64,000 nucleotides of DNA from Rapana venosa (Eukaryota; Mollusca; Gastropoda; Neogastropoda; Muricidae): assembly GCA_028751875.1 (NCBI GenBank), contig CM054141.1:73852780-73916779 (forward strand). Reading direction: 5' to 3'. Below the pieces are notes generated by a model. That model had not been told where the DNA came from and did no database searches. It saw nothing but the letters and a program-made list of their open reading frames with translations. A program made the translations under genes and the position numbers. Below, one piece after another: positions 1 through 12,839 of the stretch; position 1 is the stretch's first letter, and every line of letters begins with the position of its first letter.

Positions 1-428
1 TTAAAAATTGGAAAAAGGGGGCCCAAAAACTTAAGTTAAAAAAGTAAAAAAGTTTGAAAATTTAAAAAAAGAATTTATTGTAAAAATTTATAAGGGGAGA
101 TGGTGGAGGGGGGGAAGGAAAGGGGGGAAGGGGTGTGGGTTTTTGTTTTGAGAAAATTTTTTAAAAAGTTGGTAAAAATATTTTAGATTTTGGTTTAAAT
201 ATTGTTGAATGGTTTTAATTTAAAAAAAAATAAAAAAGAAAAAAAAGGTTTTAAAAAAATTTAAATATTGTTTAAAAAGTAAGTTTAAATATATGTTATA
301 AAAATTTTTGTTGGATAATCAAAAAATTTAGACCCATACCCTCAAACAATAAAAACAAAGGGGGGGAAAAAAAGGAAAAAAAAAACCCCCCAACTTAAAA
401 GGCATGTGAGAGAAAAAAGAGAGAGAGA

Positions 429-461
<33 letters not shown>

Positions 462-586
462 GAGGGGGGAGGGGGGGAAGAGAGAAGTGTGTTTTTTTTG
501 TGGGTTGTGGGTGTGTGTGTGTGTTTCAAGGAAACACTAAAAAAAAGGGGAAGAGAAAGGGGAGAAGAAGGAGAGAGAGAAAAGGG

Positions 587-618
<32 letters not shown>

Positions 619-1804
619 AGAGAGAGAGAGAGAGAAAAAAAAAGGGGGGGGGGGGAATTTTTTTACAAAAGGGGCCCTTGGCCCCTGCTTATATTTTGGT
701 AGGGGAAAAGCAAAGTAACGGACAAAAGTTACTGTAAACAAAAGTCATCACAAAAAATGACTTTTAAAAACAAACCTCTTTTTCGAAAGCTTTCATAAAA
801 TTAAGGGAGGCTGTGCACAAAACCCAGGATTTCTTGATGTTAGGAGAAACAAATTTTAAAAAAAATTTTGGCTTCAACTAATTTAAAACAGTGAGTTTTC
901 TGCCTAACATCAAACGGACCACAACCAAATGAATTCACCCGTGCTCTTCAAAGGCATAGCACCTGAGGTCATCATATCAGTCTCTTATCTGAATTAGAAC
1001 ATTTGTCTAAACCCAATCAAACTTAGACATAAATTTTTTTCAAATGTATGTCCAACAATTTTTAGTAAGATTTGGACAACATGCGAACTTAAAATTGTCG
1101 TACATTTGAAATCTTTCACTGCTTTGAAATATCACCCCAGTTGCCCATCGATCAATCAATCTTTGCTGAAATCGTTTTAAAAACCACAATTCCGACCTTG
1201 ATTGACCAAAAAATCCAAATCGAGTTCACACAAACAGGTACGTATTTTTGGGGCCCATTTTTTTCCCTTTGACACAGATCATAAAGCACTTTAGATTTTT
1301 GAAGGTAGCCTCTCTCATTCTATCAAATCTTAACCAATATCAACTTATCTTACAGCACATTTAAAAGAGAAGGGTACATTATTTCACTATAAACAAGATC
1401 ATTGGGGGTACTCTACTAAGCCAAAAAAAAGCTTTAAAGCAAAAGGGGCACTGATTTACAATGTTGAGCGCATCCAACCCCAAATTTCTGCAAACCCAAA
1501 AAACACATGGGTTTTATTTTTGCATAAAAATCTTTAAGAACAAGTCAAAAAAGTTTTAATTTAAAGTTTTAGTTTTTTTCAACACAAATAACAAAGCTTT
1601 GTTTTTCCTCGAATTGCCAGATCTTACATGATTGTGAAACTAAACTTTTTAGAAAAACAGATTCCCCAAATATATATATAAATAAAATATAAAAAAAATA
1701 TAAAATATATAATATAATATATATATATATATATATATTAATTTTTTTTAAATACATTAACACAGGCAAGACTTTTTCCTTTTTAAAAAACCAATTTTTC
1801 ATGA
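1..1804. other. Low-quality AT-rich sequence, no gene seen
   Basis: AT-rich sequence with many stretched homopolymers. It contains GA microsatellites near 417-463 and 584-637 and an (AT)n tract near 1664-1740. No coding region can be supported: short open frames here translate to repeats. Its mirror partner would lie beyond the right end of the window, so it cannot be compared with the other arm. Confidence 0.6.
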
Positions 1805-1960
1805 GCAGCAAATAACCACCTTTTGTGAAAAAGGATAATCCTTTACAGATTAACCTTAAAACAATGATGTTTCAGCACGTTTAAGTATTTAAGTCTTTTT
1901 TAAGCTTACATACAAATGTTTTTAATAGCAGGTAAAATCACAGCAAGCAAAGAAAAAACA
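1805..1960 (-). pseudogene. Degraded LINE reverse-transcriptase fragment (mirror of the right window edge)
   Basis: Read on the minus strand, this interval aligns by eye with 63836-64000 on the plus strand. Shared landmarks are a CT-rich start, a TTGCTTGCTG word, a run ending CTTAAGG/TTTAAGGTTAATCTG, and GGTGGTTATTT. The right copy encodes a reverse-transcriptase ADD motif followed by a Leu/Asn-rich helix typical of CR1/L2-like LINEs. This left copy is too eroded to show the motif itself. It matters because it lies outside the neighbouring LINE and still matches across the two arms. Confidence 0.5.
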
Positions 1961-1967
1961 ACTCTAA

Positions 1968-2024
1968 GAAGAGAGAGAGAGAAGGAGGAGAGAGGGGAAG
2001 AGAGAAAGAGAGAGAGAAGAAGAA
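1968..2024. repeat. (GA)n microsatellite, LINE 3' tail
   Basis: GA-rich run directly after the 3' end of the minus-strand LINE (whose tail reads GCAATAAA on that strand). The other arm has the matching (TC)n at 63761-63827, so the microsatellite is probably part of or seeded by the retrotransposon tail. Confidence 0.7.
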
Positions 2025-3830
2025 TGAATTTATTGCTATAAGCGTTTTTGTCCATTAAACCAAAAAAAGGGGGAAGATATTGGTTTCACAGAGTACACGA
2101 CATGGGAAACCATAATTACATGTGTTTTTATTGTTTGTTTTTTTTGTGTTTGTTTTGGAAGGGGCGGGGTGTCTATTTTTTTTTTTCTTTTGTTTGAGTC
2201 TGATATTCATTTTTTTCCCCTGTGGGAACACAGTCGTGTTTTGTACGTTCAAAATGGGAAAGCATTAACCACTGCAGTTTTTTTGCTTCACTGCAGTGCA
2301 AAGGTTGCGCATTAGCCACAAAGTCTACGGTCTGTTGAAGACTGACCGCCCTTTTTTTTGCTTCTCTTTCTCCACAATCTGTTACTGTTATGGGCCCGAA
2401 ACCCGCCAGGGGCGTAGGGGCGCTGCAGGGGGGACGAACGGGGGACCACTGGGTCCACTTACGCGGTCCCTGGGCGAGTGCCTGGGTGAAAAGAAGGGCC
2501 TTTCCCTTCCAATCACGGATGTCGTCGGCCCCCTTTCCCCTTCTGCCCCTCTTTTCCCTTTCCCCTGGACTGTTCCTTGCAGGTGGTCTTTTGCAAGTCC
2601 TTTCGACGGTTATTGCCCATAAAAATCTGGGTTTTCCCCTTTTTTTCACCGTGGTCAGAGGCTTTTAAGTCCCCCTACTTTTGAGTATCTTTCTGCGGAC
2701 TTCATTTTTGATACAGGGCCTTTAGAGATCCAAGGAGCCTTCTGAGGCATTCATTTTTACTGCTTGGGTCCCCCTTTGTAGGGCTGCGCAGTGTCCATTT
2801 CCCCCCCATGCGAAAGCATGATTGGAGCAGAGCGTTTAGTAACTTTACCTTGGGTTTCCCAAGGGATGTTTTTTGTCCCCCTCCCCTATGGGCTTCAGTC
2901 TTGCCATTGCTTGCTGTTTTTTACCGCTCTTTCTAGATTTTGTCTTTTGATCCCTTTTCACCCTATGATGGCTCCCCAAGGGACTTGAAAAGGGCAAGTC
3001 TCCAGTTTTTTTTTTCCGAGAGAGTGATTTTGGGGGTGAATTTGGGTGGGCACTGTTTGACATGAGCTTGGTTTTCTTGGTTTTCTTCCCGTTTTTCCTG
3101 CCGATCGTGAGGATATTTTGTCCAGTTGCTTCCTGGTTTTGGGCCCTTTTTCCCCTTCTTTTCCTGCCAGAGTCAAGCACGGCCCCAAACTGAGGTTGGT
3201 GTTGTTCCCCTCCCAATCTGACGGGGTGTGGTCTTTTTTTTTAAAGGGGATGCGTTCAAGGAAAATGTTTTAAAAATTTTTGGCGCGGACCCCAACTGAG
3301 GAAAGGAACCATTTCCCCCACCGGCCCGTACGAGTACTGCATTGGTGGGCCTTTGATAAGTTTTCCTTTTTGGGGAGAAACCCTTTCCCATTTGAAATTT
3401 TTTCAGGTGGCCCACAAGCGCATGCCAACTCTACGAAGGCCCTCTTAAAATCAAAGAAGACGGAAGATTCTTGTTAAGTTCAACTCACAACCCGAAAACC
3501 CCAGGGTTTAATATGTGTTTTTTGGGTGTTTCAAAAAGGGCGGAAACCGGGCCCTGCTCTTCGGGGGATATCTCTTCGCCTGTGGTTTCAGCCTGTTCAA
3601 ACCTTTCAGCATGATTTACTGGGGATGACTTTGGGGCTGATTGTCCTGTAGTTTTGGGGCCACGCTGAGATTTCCTTTCTTGGGGGAAGGGGGATGAGCG
3701 ATTGAACCATGGGTACCACCTCCGGGCTGCCAGATCTTGTTCAGATAAAAATGTAAGGGGTGTCGTCACCCCGCTTTCCCCCCCGTGTTGGATCAGCCTG
3801 CTGGGGGTGTTGTCGATTCCGCGATTTCCT
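2025..3830 (-). pseudogene. RTE-like LINE relic, reverse transcriptase to 3' end (left arm)
   Basis: Minus-strand relic of a non-LTR retrotransposon. Recognisable pieces in order, in shifting frames, are: a reverse-transcriptase segment near 3600-3770 (an NYRTIS-like block and an EEQ...GFR-like block), the region ahead of the catalytic loop near 3300-3470, and the thumb and C-terminal part down to about 2300. There are many frameshifts, mostly at homopolymers, so no protein can be made. The same element, in better condition from 3300 downward, is at 62460-63760 on the plus strand in the right arm. Both copies lack the same short segment near the end of the palm region (about 3270-3290). Upstream endonuclease sequence may extend toward 5 kb but is not convincing. 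The RTE clade assignment rests on motif resemblance only. Confidence 0.7.
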
Positions 3831-5590
3831 TTTTTCCAGGGCCCTAAATTTCTACTTTCTACTTCCTCGCGAAATTGGGAAAATTGTCTTTATTCGACAG
3901 GGTTGGGTTGCAAGAAAGCTGGGTCGCCTATGTCCCGAGAAAAAATTGTAGAGTTCGGAAAGTATTCCGTCCAACTGCCAACAATTTTTCCCTTTTTTTT
4001 CTGTTTGGCAACCTTTCTTTGTCCGGATGTTAAATGACACTTTCCTGTTTCGTTTGGGAGCTTTTCACAAAACTGGTATGCCTTTTTGCTATTATTCTTT
4101 TTCAACTCTCTTCATTTCTGTACTTTTTCCTAAATCCAATTTCCCCCTTGGTCTTCCCCCCCTCCCTGATCTTCTTGTTTACTTCTCGTACTCTCTGCTC
4201 CCGTATGTTTTTTGGCCTTTTTTCTTCTCTCCGTCTTTTGTCACACATATTCAAATTTCCTGTGACCCAGGGGTTTTGTTTTTAGCCCATTTTTGCCCAA
4301 GGGGTTTGCTTACTGTCTCATCATAATGCGTTAAAAATGATGGGCTCGTTTCGGCATCTTTTTCAAGGCCAGCAGGGGCAATTTCCCCCTTTGTTTGCTT
4401 TGGAAAGGACTTTTGGCGATGGTGGGGGGCCTTTATCTGCCATGTTTGAACTGAGTCTGATTTCTTTGCTTATTTATCCCTCAATCCCACTCAAAAAATT
4501 TAGGAGCCGAGTCATGACGCTGCCCATGTCGCACCGGGAATTTTCCTCATCTTGGCTCTGTTTATGCAGATCGAAACCGGTTCGCACCAGGGGTGTAGTC
4601 AATCGATTTTATGGATCCCATTTGGGGGGATGCCATGTCCAGCGTCGGATGCCTTTTGTTTCTCCAAAGGTAAATTTCGAGCACCGGGGGTCGTTGTAGC
4701 TCAAATTTCCATAGTCGGGGTCCCCCGTTCATTGTTTTTTCGCATTACGAGGGACCGCAGATTTTCTGTAGTCTTTCAGTGCCCTCCCCCACCTTTGGGG
4801 TTCCAGTCTCCCTGGGTTATCCAAAAAGGGCTTTCTTTTTCACCTTATCGAGATGCCCGTATTGATTGAGAATCCCCCAACGACTTTTTTCAAACCCGTG
4901 ACCTTTGGTGCGAGGTTGAATCCTGGGTTTGAATGGGCTGCCCTGGGCGGATGGCCAAAAACCGCGTTTAAGGGGTAGATCCTATTTCCCATTCTTGAAG
5001 TTCTTTTTGACAACATGCCTAAACGCCATTAATATGTTTGTCCTGCTCTCCGCAAAATAGAGCATATGTCCCTGCAGATGGGGTTTCATCCCGGGCCTTT
5101 TTCCCTTTTACCTAAGAGACCTACCCGAAACCAGGGTACCTGTCCAGCTCGTATAAGGGGGTTCTTTTAGTTTTGCCTGTTTTGGGCCAGATTTTTTGAG
5201 TTCCAGTGCGATGGGGGGGTTCCCCCTTTCCCTGATTTTTTTGTAGGGGTCCCCCAATAGAATTGGCCCCGCCCTGGGGCAGACGGGAAGGGGGGAAGTT
5301 GATAAGGGGGGGAGTTGGGGTTATTTTTTGTTGGAAAAAAAGTGCTTTCTTGGAAAAGAAACCGGGGGCGCCCAAACCCCTCCCAGGCGTGATTTTGGGG
5401 TTGGGTTACTCCCCACATGTCACAGGTGGTACCGGATCCATGGTTTCCGGTACAAGACACCTCTGACCGACCTGCTCCATGAATGGCGGTTTTCAAAACG
5501 ACAGGGTGGTTTTCCTGCGGACGTACCTTGCAGTCACACAGGGTTACCCCTGTTTTGTTGATCTGACATGCCAACTGGTTTTATCTTTAT
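3831..5590. other. Degraded sequence, possibly more LINE
   Basis: No reliable gene. Minus-strand frames around 4.0-4.9 kb may hold the eroded upstream half of the neighbouring LINE, but no endonuclease motif could be confirmed. Homopolymer stretching is heavy throughout. Confidence 0.35.
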
Positions 5591-5594
5591 GACA

Positions 5595-5775
5595 ATAAGT
5601 TTTCACCTCAACTTCCAAATGAAGCAAGTGACCTCACCTGTCCAAATGAAGCAATGTGACCTTCACCCGTCCCAAAGAACAATGTGACCTTTTACCTGTC
5701 CCCAAATGAACAAGTTACCTCCCTTTCCAAATGAAGCAATGTGAAACCTTCACCCCTTTCCAATGAAGCAATTGA
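5595..5775. repeat. Minisatellite, about 35-bp unit, five copies
   Basis: Repeated words AATGAAGCAA and GTGACCTTCACC recur about every 35 bases, with small indels between copies. No coding role is seen. Confidence 0.75.
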
Positions 5776-5829
5776 AAAACACTGAAAGTAGGCCCTTTTC
5801 CACCGGAAGAGAGAGAGGAGAGAGGAGAG

Positions 5830-6250
5830 AAAGGTTGGGGTGTGTGTGTGTGTGTGAGTGTGGTGGTTTTGAGTGAGTGTGTGTTGAGTGGGTGTGTGTA
5901 GTGAGTGTGTGTTTGGGGGAGGTGTGTGTAGTGGTGGGTTTTACTTGTGTGTTGTGTGTGTGTTTGGGGTGTGTGTGGTGTAGTTGTGATGAGTGTGGGG
6001 ATGGTTTGAGGGGTGGGTGAAGGGGAGGTTGGGGTGAGTAAATTGAAAGTGTTGGGGTGGGGTGTGTGGAGAGAGAAATGTTGGGGTGTGTAGAGTGTTT
6101 TTTGGGGAGTGAGTGTGGTGGGGAGGAGGAGTTTGAGTGGATGTGAGTTGGGGTGTGGTTGTGGTTGGTGGGGTGGGGTGTGGTTTTTGGTGGGGGGGTT
6201 TGGGTAGTGATGAGTGGGGTGGTGGGTGGTGGTTGTTTGTGTGTGTTAGA
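5830..6250. repeat. TG/GTG-rich simple-sequence tract
   Basis: A long degenerate run of GTGTGTG, GTGGTG and GTGAGTG words. The open frame across its minus strand (Thr/His/Pro-rich) is a repeat translation, not a gene. Confidence 0.8.
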
Positions 6251-9200
6251 GGGAAATAATTTCACCCCAAAACTTTTAACCCCCCCCCCCGGTCCAAGTG
6301 TAAAACTGTTATTGTTTGCCCGGGAAATTTTTTTTTGCTTCGAAACCAAAAAACAAACAAAACCACCCCCCCCAAAAATTTAATTTCTTTTCCCTAAAAA
6401 AAAATTTAAAATTAAAAACTACATCAATAAAAACCCCTCCAAATTTTTGGAAGGGCAGGAAAGAAGGGCCCCGGTTTGAAAAAGGACATGGCCTTTTGGG
6501 GCGTGACAACACTAAAAAGAGGTCTCGACTTGGGAATTTGAGACCACCACGTTTTAACCCTTTATACCCCCCAAAACCAAAAAAGGGGTTGGACTCCCCC
6601 AAAAGGAAAGCCAAACCTTCTACCTGGCCCCCAAACTTTTAAAAAACAAAAACAAAAACCCAGAAAAATTTTTGGTTTTTGGAGGAAACCCCAAAGTAAC
6701 CAAAGACCCTCAAACAGCTAAGCCAAAACAAAGGAAAATCCCCGTTGCCGGTTTTAAAGGGAAAAGCCTGAAGGCCCCGAACGCTGAAAATCTTTGCTGA
6801 GAAGGGGCAATTTTCCCCTTGAAATTTTTTTTCAAGGCAAACCCCCTGAACCTTTTTTACAAGAATTAAACAGGTGAGATCCTTAAAGAGGGAAAAAGAC
6901 CAACCGGGCCAACGAATTTGGGTTGCCCCGAAAGGGGGGAAAGGGGAAAAAAACCCCGAAACGCCGAAAAAAGGGAAATCAACGTAATAAAAAAAAAACG
7001 ACCCTTTTGGGGAAGGATTTGAAAAATTCCCCAAGGGTGAGAAGGGAAAAAGGGGAAAACCCGCAAAAAACCCAAACCACGGGCTAAAAACCCAGCGCCA
7101 AAGAAAATCCGTTATTGAAGAAAAGAGGGTTTATTTACAAGACGCCCATTTGAAAAGATCTTGGCAGCCTTCCACAAGCTGAACGATCCCCCAACAAATC
7201 AGGCAAAACCCAGACCATCAGATCCTGAAAAACATCTGGGGAAGAGGTAAAACATAAACCCGAAAGGGGGAAAATCCCCCTTTTTTAAATTCCCCCGAAA
7301 AAGAACAGGAAATAAAACCAAAAAATTTGAAAGCATTGGGGCCCCACAAAGATCCCACATGGGCCCCAACCCCAAATTACTTAAAGGGGGAGACCCAGAA
7401 TGCCCAAAATTAAAAACTCAGTCTGAAAGCCTCCCAAAATTAAAGCAAAACATTCCTTAACAACTAAACCAAAGCGAAAAAAATAAAAGGCAGGCGTTTT
7501 CAACATTTTAAACCTGGAAAAAATTAAAATCAAATCCAAAAAGAATCTAAAATACAAGCCAAACCCCCTTCATTACTTGAAGGGCCCCCAGGTTCAAGGG
7601 TTGGGGGGGTAAAAGAAATACCCGGGGACTTTAAGTTTTCCGGGTTAACCCTCCCCATGCAGTTAGGGGGGGGAAAGGGGATTTTTTTTCCGGGGTTTCA
7701 TTGGGGGAAAAGGGTCCCCCTACCCCCCTTTTTTTCAAACGTTTCCCTAGAACATCAAACAGGATTTGGCTTCCAAAAGACCAAATCACAAAAAACCAGC
7801 CAACTTCGATTCCAACAAATCTAAAGGCCCAGGAAGAAAACCCAATTACCAAAACAAAAAAAACCCAACCCAGGATGGGGCAGCAAAAAAAGAGAAATTA
7901 AGAAAGTCCCCAAGAAACCCCCAAAACAAGATTGGGAACCAAGGAAAAACTTTAATAATGAGACACACCAAGAAACAAAAGAGGGAAATGAATTTCGGGG
8001 CCCCCTCCTCCCTATAAGTGGCGAAGGGAGAAAAAACTCAAACCCACAACTAAAGCAGACCCCTACAAAACACCGCCCCCCCAATGTTTACAGCGTTAAG
8101 ATGGAACTTTACGCCAAAACGGATTCAAACTTTGAAAAAAGGCCCAAAACGGACCTGAAATACCCCAGAAACCCCAAAACCCTGACAAGTTGCACAGATC
8201 AGAAAAATGGCTGGAAACAAAAACCCTTTAAAAAATACAGCAAAAGGGAAATGGGAATGGGGGAAAAAAGCAAAAGCCCGTCAAAGAAATCCGCGGGAAG
8301 GTGGGGGACAAGACAAAACGCCACGAAAAAAAAAGGAAATCCAACTCAAAGGGGGGGCCTCCTATACAAGTTTAAAACAGCCCAACAAAAATTGGCGGTC
8401 CCCAACCCCGCCCGGGGGGTACCCCAACGGGCGTCCCCACCAAATAGTATGGGGAAAAAAATTTATACATCCCAAAAATTTTGTAGCAAAAAAGGGCACA
8501 AAAATAAACCAAAATTTAAAAAACATTCGTCCTTTCTCTTGTTTTTTCCCAAAATACAACACCCAAAAAAAACAAATTTTTTTACACCAAAATTGGGACC
8601 GCCAAAAAATTTTTCTCCTTTATCGTTTTCAAAGAAACCAATTAAACCAAAAACTTGTTTAAAACCAATACCATTTGAAAAGGGTTTTCACTTCCAAAAT
8701 TTTTCCCGATTGCCTTGCGGTTTAATCAATTACCCAAAGAGATAAAACAATCTTTGGGGTTTTTTTGAATCATAATCACCCCAAACTCTCTTTCAAAATT
8801 TAAACCGATTTAAAGGCCGTTTTTTGCCTTTCTTTAATTTGATGGAAAAAGCCCCCAAACCCGGGCACAAACAGGGTTTTTCGCAAATCCAAATAGAAAT
8901 TTTCCCTGGTGAAAACCCCCCGCAAAAACCCCGGGCATTTTAAAAACCATTTTTTAATGAAAGATCTTCGTTAGATCCCTTCAAGCCAAGGTTGTCACAA
9001 ACCAAACCTTGAATTTTACAGCAAAAACCCCCAAATTTAAAGCCCTCCTGGATGTAAAAAAAAACTCTGAAAAACCCTTTCCCCGAAAGTGAAAATTTGG
9101 CGCAAAAGGAAATAAACAAGGGAAAAACAACACAAAAGCCAGGAGAACAAAATTTGGGGATTTTAAAATTTTTTTTTTGAAAACTGACCCCCAGCCCCTT

Positions 9201-10490
9201 TTTGTCTCATCCTTGCCCCCAAAGCATCCGGGGTAACCTTGGAAAACAGGCAAACCCATTTGTGTTTTTCCAACTTTTGAACCCTTAATGGATGTCCTCA
9301 ATCCCATAAACAATCACCCATTTTTTTCAACTTTAAAAAAATTAAAAAATCCAACATTTTTTTTGGGACTCCCACCATAAAAAATTTTAATGACCCCCCA
9401 AAAATTGGGGGGATTCCTTTGGGCATTGTCGGATCATTTTAGTTTTTTTACGTTCTGGAGGCTTTTTGGAAAACACTTCTAGAATCCAAAAAACCCCACC
9501 TTTTTACAAGCCAAATAGTTTTACAAAATTAAATTCCGAAGGTGCTCTTTTTCCCTTAAAACTTTACAAAAAAAGCAAACCCCTGTTTCGAAAAGCCCCC
9601 CCACCCCCCAAGGGGGGGGGGGAAAAATAAATTTTTTGACTTTTGTTTTTGGGCCACCTTGTATTTATTAGAGTGTTTGAAAAGGGAAATCATTTTTTCT
9701 TTCTGAAATGTTAAATAGATTTTTTGCATCCCCTGTTTTTTTTGGAAGCATTTTTAACAGAATAGGGCTCACAAAAAAAAGCTAAACCCTAAGCGAAAAA
9801 CCGAAAAAACCCCAACGCCCCTTCCCCCCAAACCCCCCCCTAGACAAAAAAGAAACGGGCAATTTTGAAGAGGAAAAAAAAAAACCCCCCCCCCAAAAAA
9901 AGAAAAAAAATTAAAAATAAAAGGGTTTAAGCACATCCGTGGGGAAACACAGGCACTGCTCATAAGTTTTATTCGAAACAAAGGAAATAAAAAAAAGAAT
10001 TGGCTTTTCCCCCTTTTTTGTTTTTTGCCGGTAAAGGCTTTTTTCGGTGACATACCACCCGAGACAAAGAAGACGTTGCTGCCCCGAAGCCTAAATGACA
10101 GCTTTTAAAAAATCGCAATGGGCCTGGTGCAAAACCTAAAGGACATGCGCTGGTGACAAGAACGGGTTGAAATGACAGCTGGTGACAAGACCCCAAAATG
10201 GAGGAAAAATTTGGGACTGAACAAGTTTGGGTTTTTGGTTTAAAAAAATCTGGTAAAGCAACCTGTATTTTCCTATTTTTACGGGGGATAAAAAACCAAA
10301 AAAAACCCCCCTTTTTGTGGTTTTTTTAACCCAAGACAAAAAACTATACCAGTACCAAAAAAAAACTAACAACCCGTTAAGGGGGGGAAAATTTTTTTTT
10401 TATTTTCTTATTTTAAACCCTTTTTTAACCAAGGCAACATAAAGAAAAATCTTTTTAAAAAAAATTAACAATTTCTTTCTTAAAAATCAA
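6251..10490. other. Heavily degraded sequence of the left arm
   Basis: Dominated by short A, C and G homopolymer blocks, as expected of uncorrected read consensus. No gene family is recognisable. One usable landmark is 10080-10205. Its reverse complement shares the order GTCACCAGCTGTCATTTC, a second GTCACCA, then CATGTCCTTTA, with 52210-52340 in the right arm. That shows the inverted duplication continues through this region. Confidence 0.5.
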
Positions 10491-10495
10491 AAAAA

Positions 10496-10640
10496 CCACT
10501 ACAGCGACAGAACCAGCTCAACACAGGGGAAAGCCACTACAGCAACAGAACCAGCTCAACACAGGGGAAAGCCACTACAGCAACAGAACCAGCTCAACAC
10601 AGGGGAAAGCCACTACAGCGACAGAACCAGCTCAACAACA
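10496..10640. repeat. 38-bp minisatellite, about 3.7 copies
   Basis: Four near-perfect units beginning CCACTACAGC and containing CCAGCTCAACACAGGGG. The copies differ only at single positions (CAGCAACAG versus CAGCGACAG). The sequence quality is much better than just to the left. Confidence 0.9.
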
Positions 10641-12379
10641 ATCAACAGGAAACAAGAAGAAGAAGGAGAAGACAGAGCAGGAGCAAGATGTGGAAGGACA
10701 GACCAGACCGGTAGTGAAGCTGACTGACACCAAGAAAACCACCAGCAATGCTTACAGAAAGCAACAGCCAGCAGGGCAACAGCCAGACTGAGGGACCTGA
10801 AGGAAACAGCACGCGAGCAGCAGCAGTGGACAAGCCAGCCAGCTACAAAACCATCCTACCAGACAAGATCTGGAAGACAGGTCAGGAAACCTGATTTTCT
10901 GAACTACAGATAAAGAGACCATGGAAGATAAAGAAAGGAAGCACGGATATGGACTTTGAGTAAAACTAAACTAATGGGAATGAATGTAGAAGAGAGAAAG
11001 TGTAAAGCTACGTTTGAGAGAAATAGAACACTTTGAAATGATTTCAGACTGTTTAAATATGACCATTGATAGAGGAAAAAACTGGAGTGGTTCTTTTCTT
11101 TTTTAAAGAAATGTTAAATTACAATTTGCAGATGCCCAATGCAATTTTTCCTTCTTTAAAGAAAGGGGGATGCGACATATGTTCAATGATTAGTAATCAC
11201 TTGTTTAGTCTATTCAAATCTGAGTCTGTGTCATTCATCATTGGGGCACTGGCAAGTTGAAATAGACAAGAGTTACGATGTCCAAGCAAGTCCTAGCCTT
11301 CACTTTGTTGTACCTGGTAACTGGGGAGAATGAAACAGACTTCACAACTACACTCCTGTACCTGCCTAAGTACACAGGAGGAGACACAACTCCACCTAGT
11401 TCCCTGGTGAACCAATCAGTATCAACACAGGGGTGACAACTCCACCTGGCTCCCTGATGAACCAATCAATATCAAGTATTCCTTGCAAGGGGGCTGGGGG
11501 TATAGCAGAGAAAAAACAAGAGAGCGGCAACAGTCACATGCACACAGCAGTCATCCCGTCGTCGGCAGTCGAAAGGACTTTTCACAATGAAGCAGAACTG
11601 ACAATTGTACAGAGAGCTCAAAGTGCTGGGGTCATGTCATTAGGTGGGGAGGTTTTTATGCACGTAACAAATCATAAACCTGACCAAAAGCTTTTGCCAT
11701 AAGCTAAAAAGCCAATGCCTATATAAACTGTTGTTATGCTTTAGACTTCAGCAGATGCCAAACTTGACTTAGCACTGCAGACATTACAGGTCATCCACGA
11801 CCTATACATGTCAAAGAAGCTTTTCTGTGTCTATACCTTGGAATATAAAGCAGGTAACCCACAACCCATACCCATCACAAAGACATGTCTTGTTTAATTA
11901 ATCTTCCTACCGGTAACAGTGGTGTGGTGAAAGCTGTAAGTCCTTCAGTTTACATATAACTATGGGTCAGTCACCCTCCTGCTGTCACAGTATTCATCCA
12001 AAAACCAATTTAAAAAACAACCAACCTGAACAACATAGCTCTCCATTTCACACAATTTTTGTCACAATGCGACATTAGATTTTGATGCTTGTTTAGACAA
12101 GCCCCCATTCATCAAAGACATGGGATTCAGGGGTCAGGGGAAATGCTCATCAATCTTTAAAGTTCACACATTATGTGATTTTCTTTTGTACGCACATACA
12201 TATCGGTGCATCTGTACCATGTGAGTGTAGGCATACCAGTTTCAGTCCAACACGAAAGCAGTCATGACGCAATGCCCACTGCGGGACGGGACAGGCGGGC
12301 AGTTAGAGGGCTGTCTCACGGCCAGGGATGAAGGGACCACCTACTAGACGCCTGTTCTTCATGGGGATCTTTTCCTCTG
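10641..12379. other. Intergenic sequence, no gene recognised
   Basis: Sequence of normal complexity with no convincing coding region. A short tandem duplication lies at about 11388-11475, where the words ACTCCACCT and GAACCAATCA occur twice about 55 bases apart. I could not find this stretch in the expected mirror position of the right arm. Confidence 0.45.
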
Positions 12380-12510
12380 TGATCAACATCGGTTTTGCAT
12401 GAGACTACAAAAAGAGGTCCCAATTGTGAACGCATGCAGAACATTTTGTGCACATGTTAAAACCTGTTCCTCCTTTTGGAAGAGTAAGCCTTTTGTGCTG
12501 GTGTGGAATG
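12380..12510 (-). repeat. Dispersed repeat, partner of 31640-31755
   Basis: On the minus strand the words TACTCTTCCAAAAGG, GTTCTGCATGCGTTC and AGTCTCATGCAAA follow in the same order and spacing as at 31663-31755 on the plus strand. Identity is clear but incomplete, so these are diverged copies of one repeat family. The full extent is unknown. Confidence 0.6.
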
Positions 12511-12839
12511 GATGATAAAATTGACAAAACCCAGCAACGGGGACTTTTATTAAATAAAAAAAAAAAGGGATAGGGTTTTTTCCCCATTATCCTCAAAATT
12601 AAGTGATAACCAAAAAAAAAACCTCGTTTTTGAGACATGTATAATTTGCATTTACAGTATCATTTGGGATCTTTTTTTTTGATTTTCAGTTTTCGGGAAA
12701 TTTGTCTGTGCCGTTCACTGTCCCAGTGCAGTACGAAAAACAGGCAGGTTCTGTAGGGGGATACGCCCATCCCCACTTTACAAGGTCAGATTGTGTAAAA
12801 CCCCCAAACATCAGACAAAATGATGTAACAATGTATACT

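Noticed and set aside
8101..8745. A 214-codon Lys/Pro-rich frame
   Set aside because: It lies in homopolymer-stretched, low-quality sequence, has no recognisable domain, and overlaps equally long frames in other phases.
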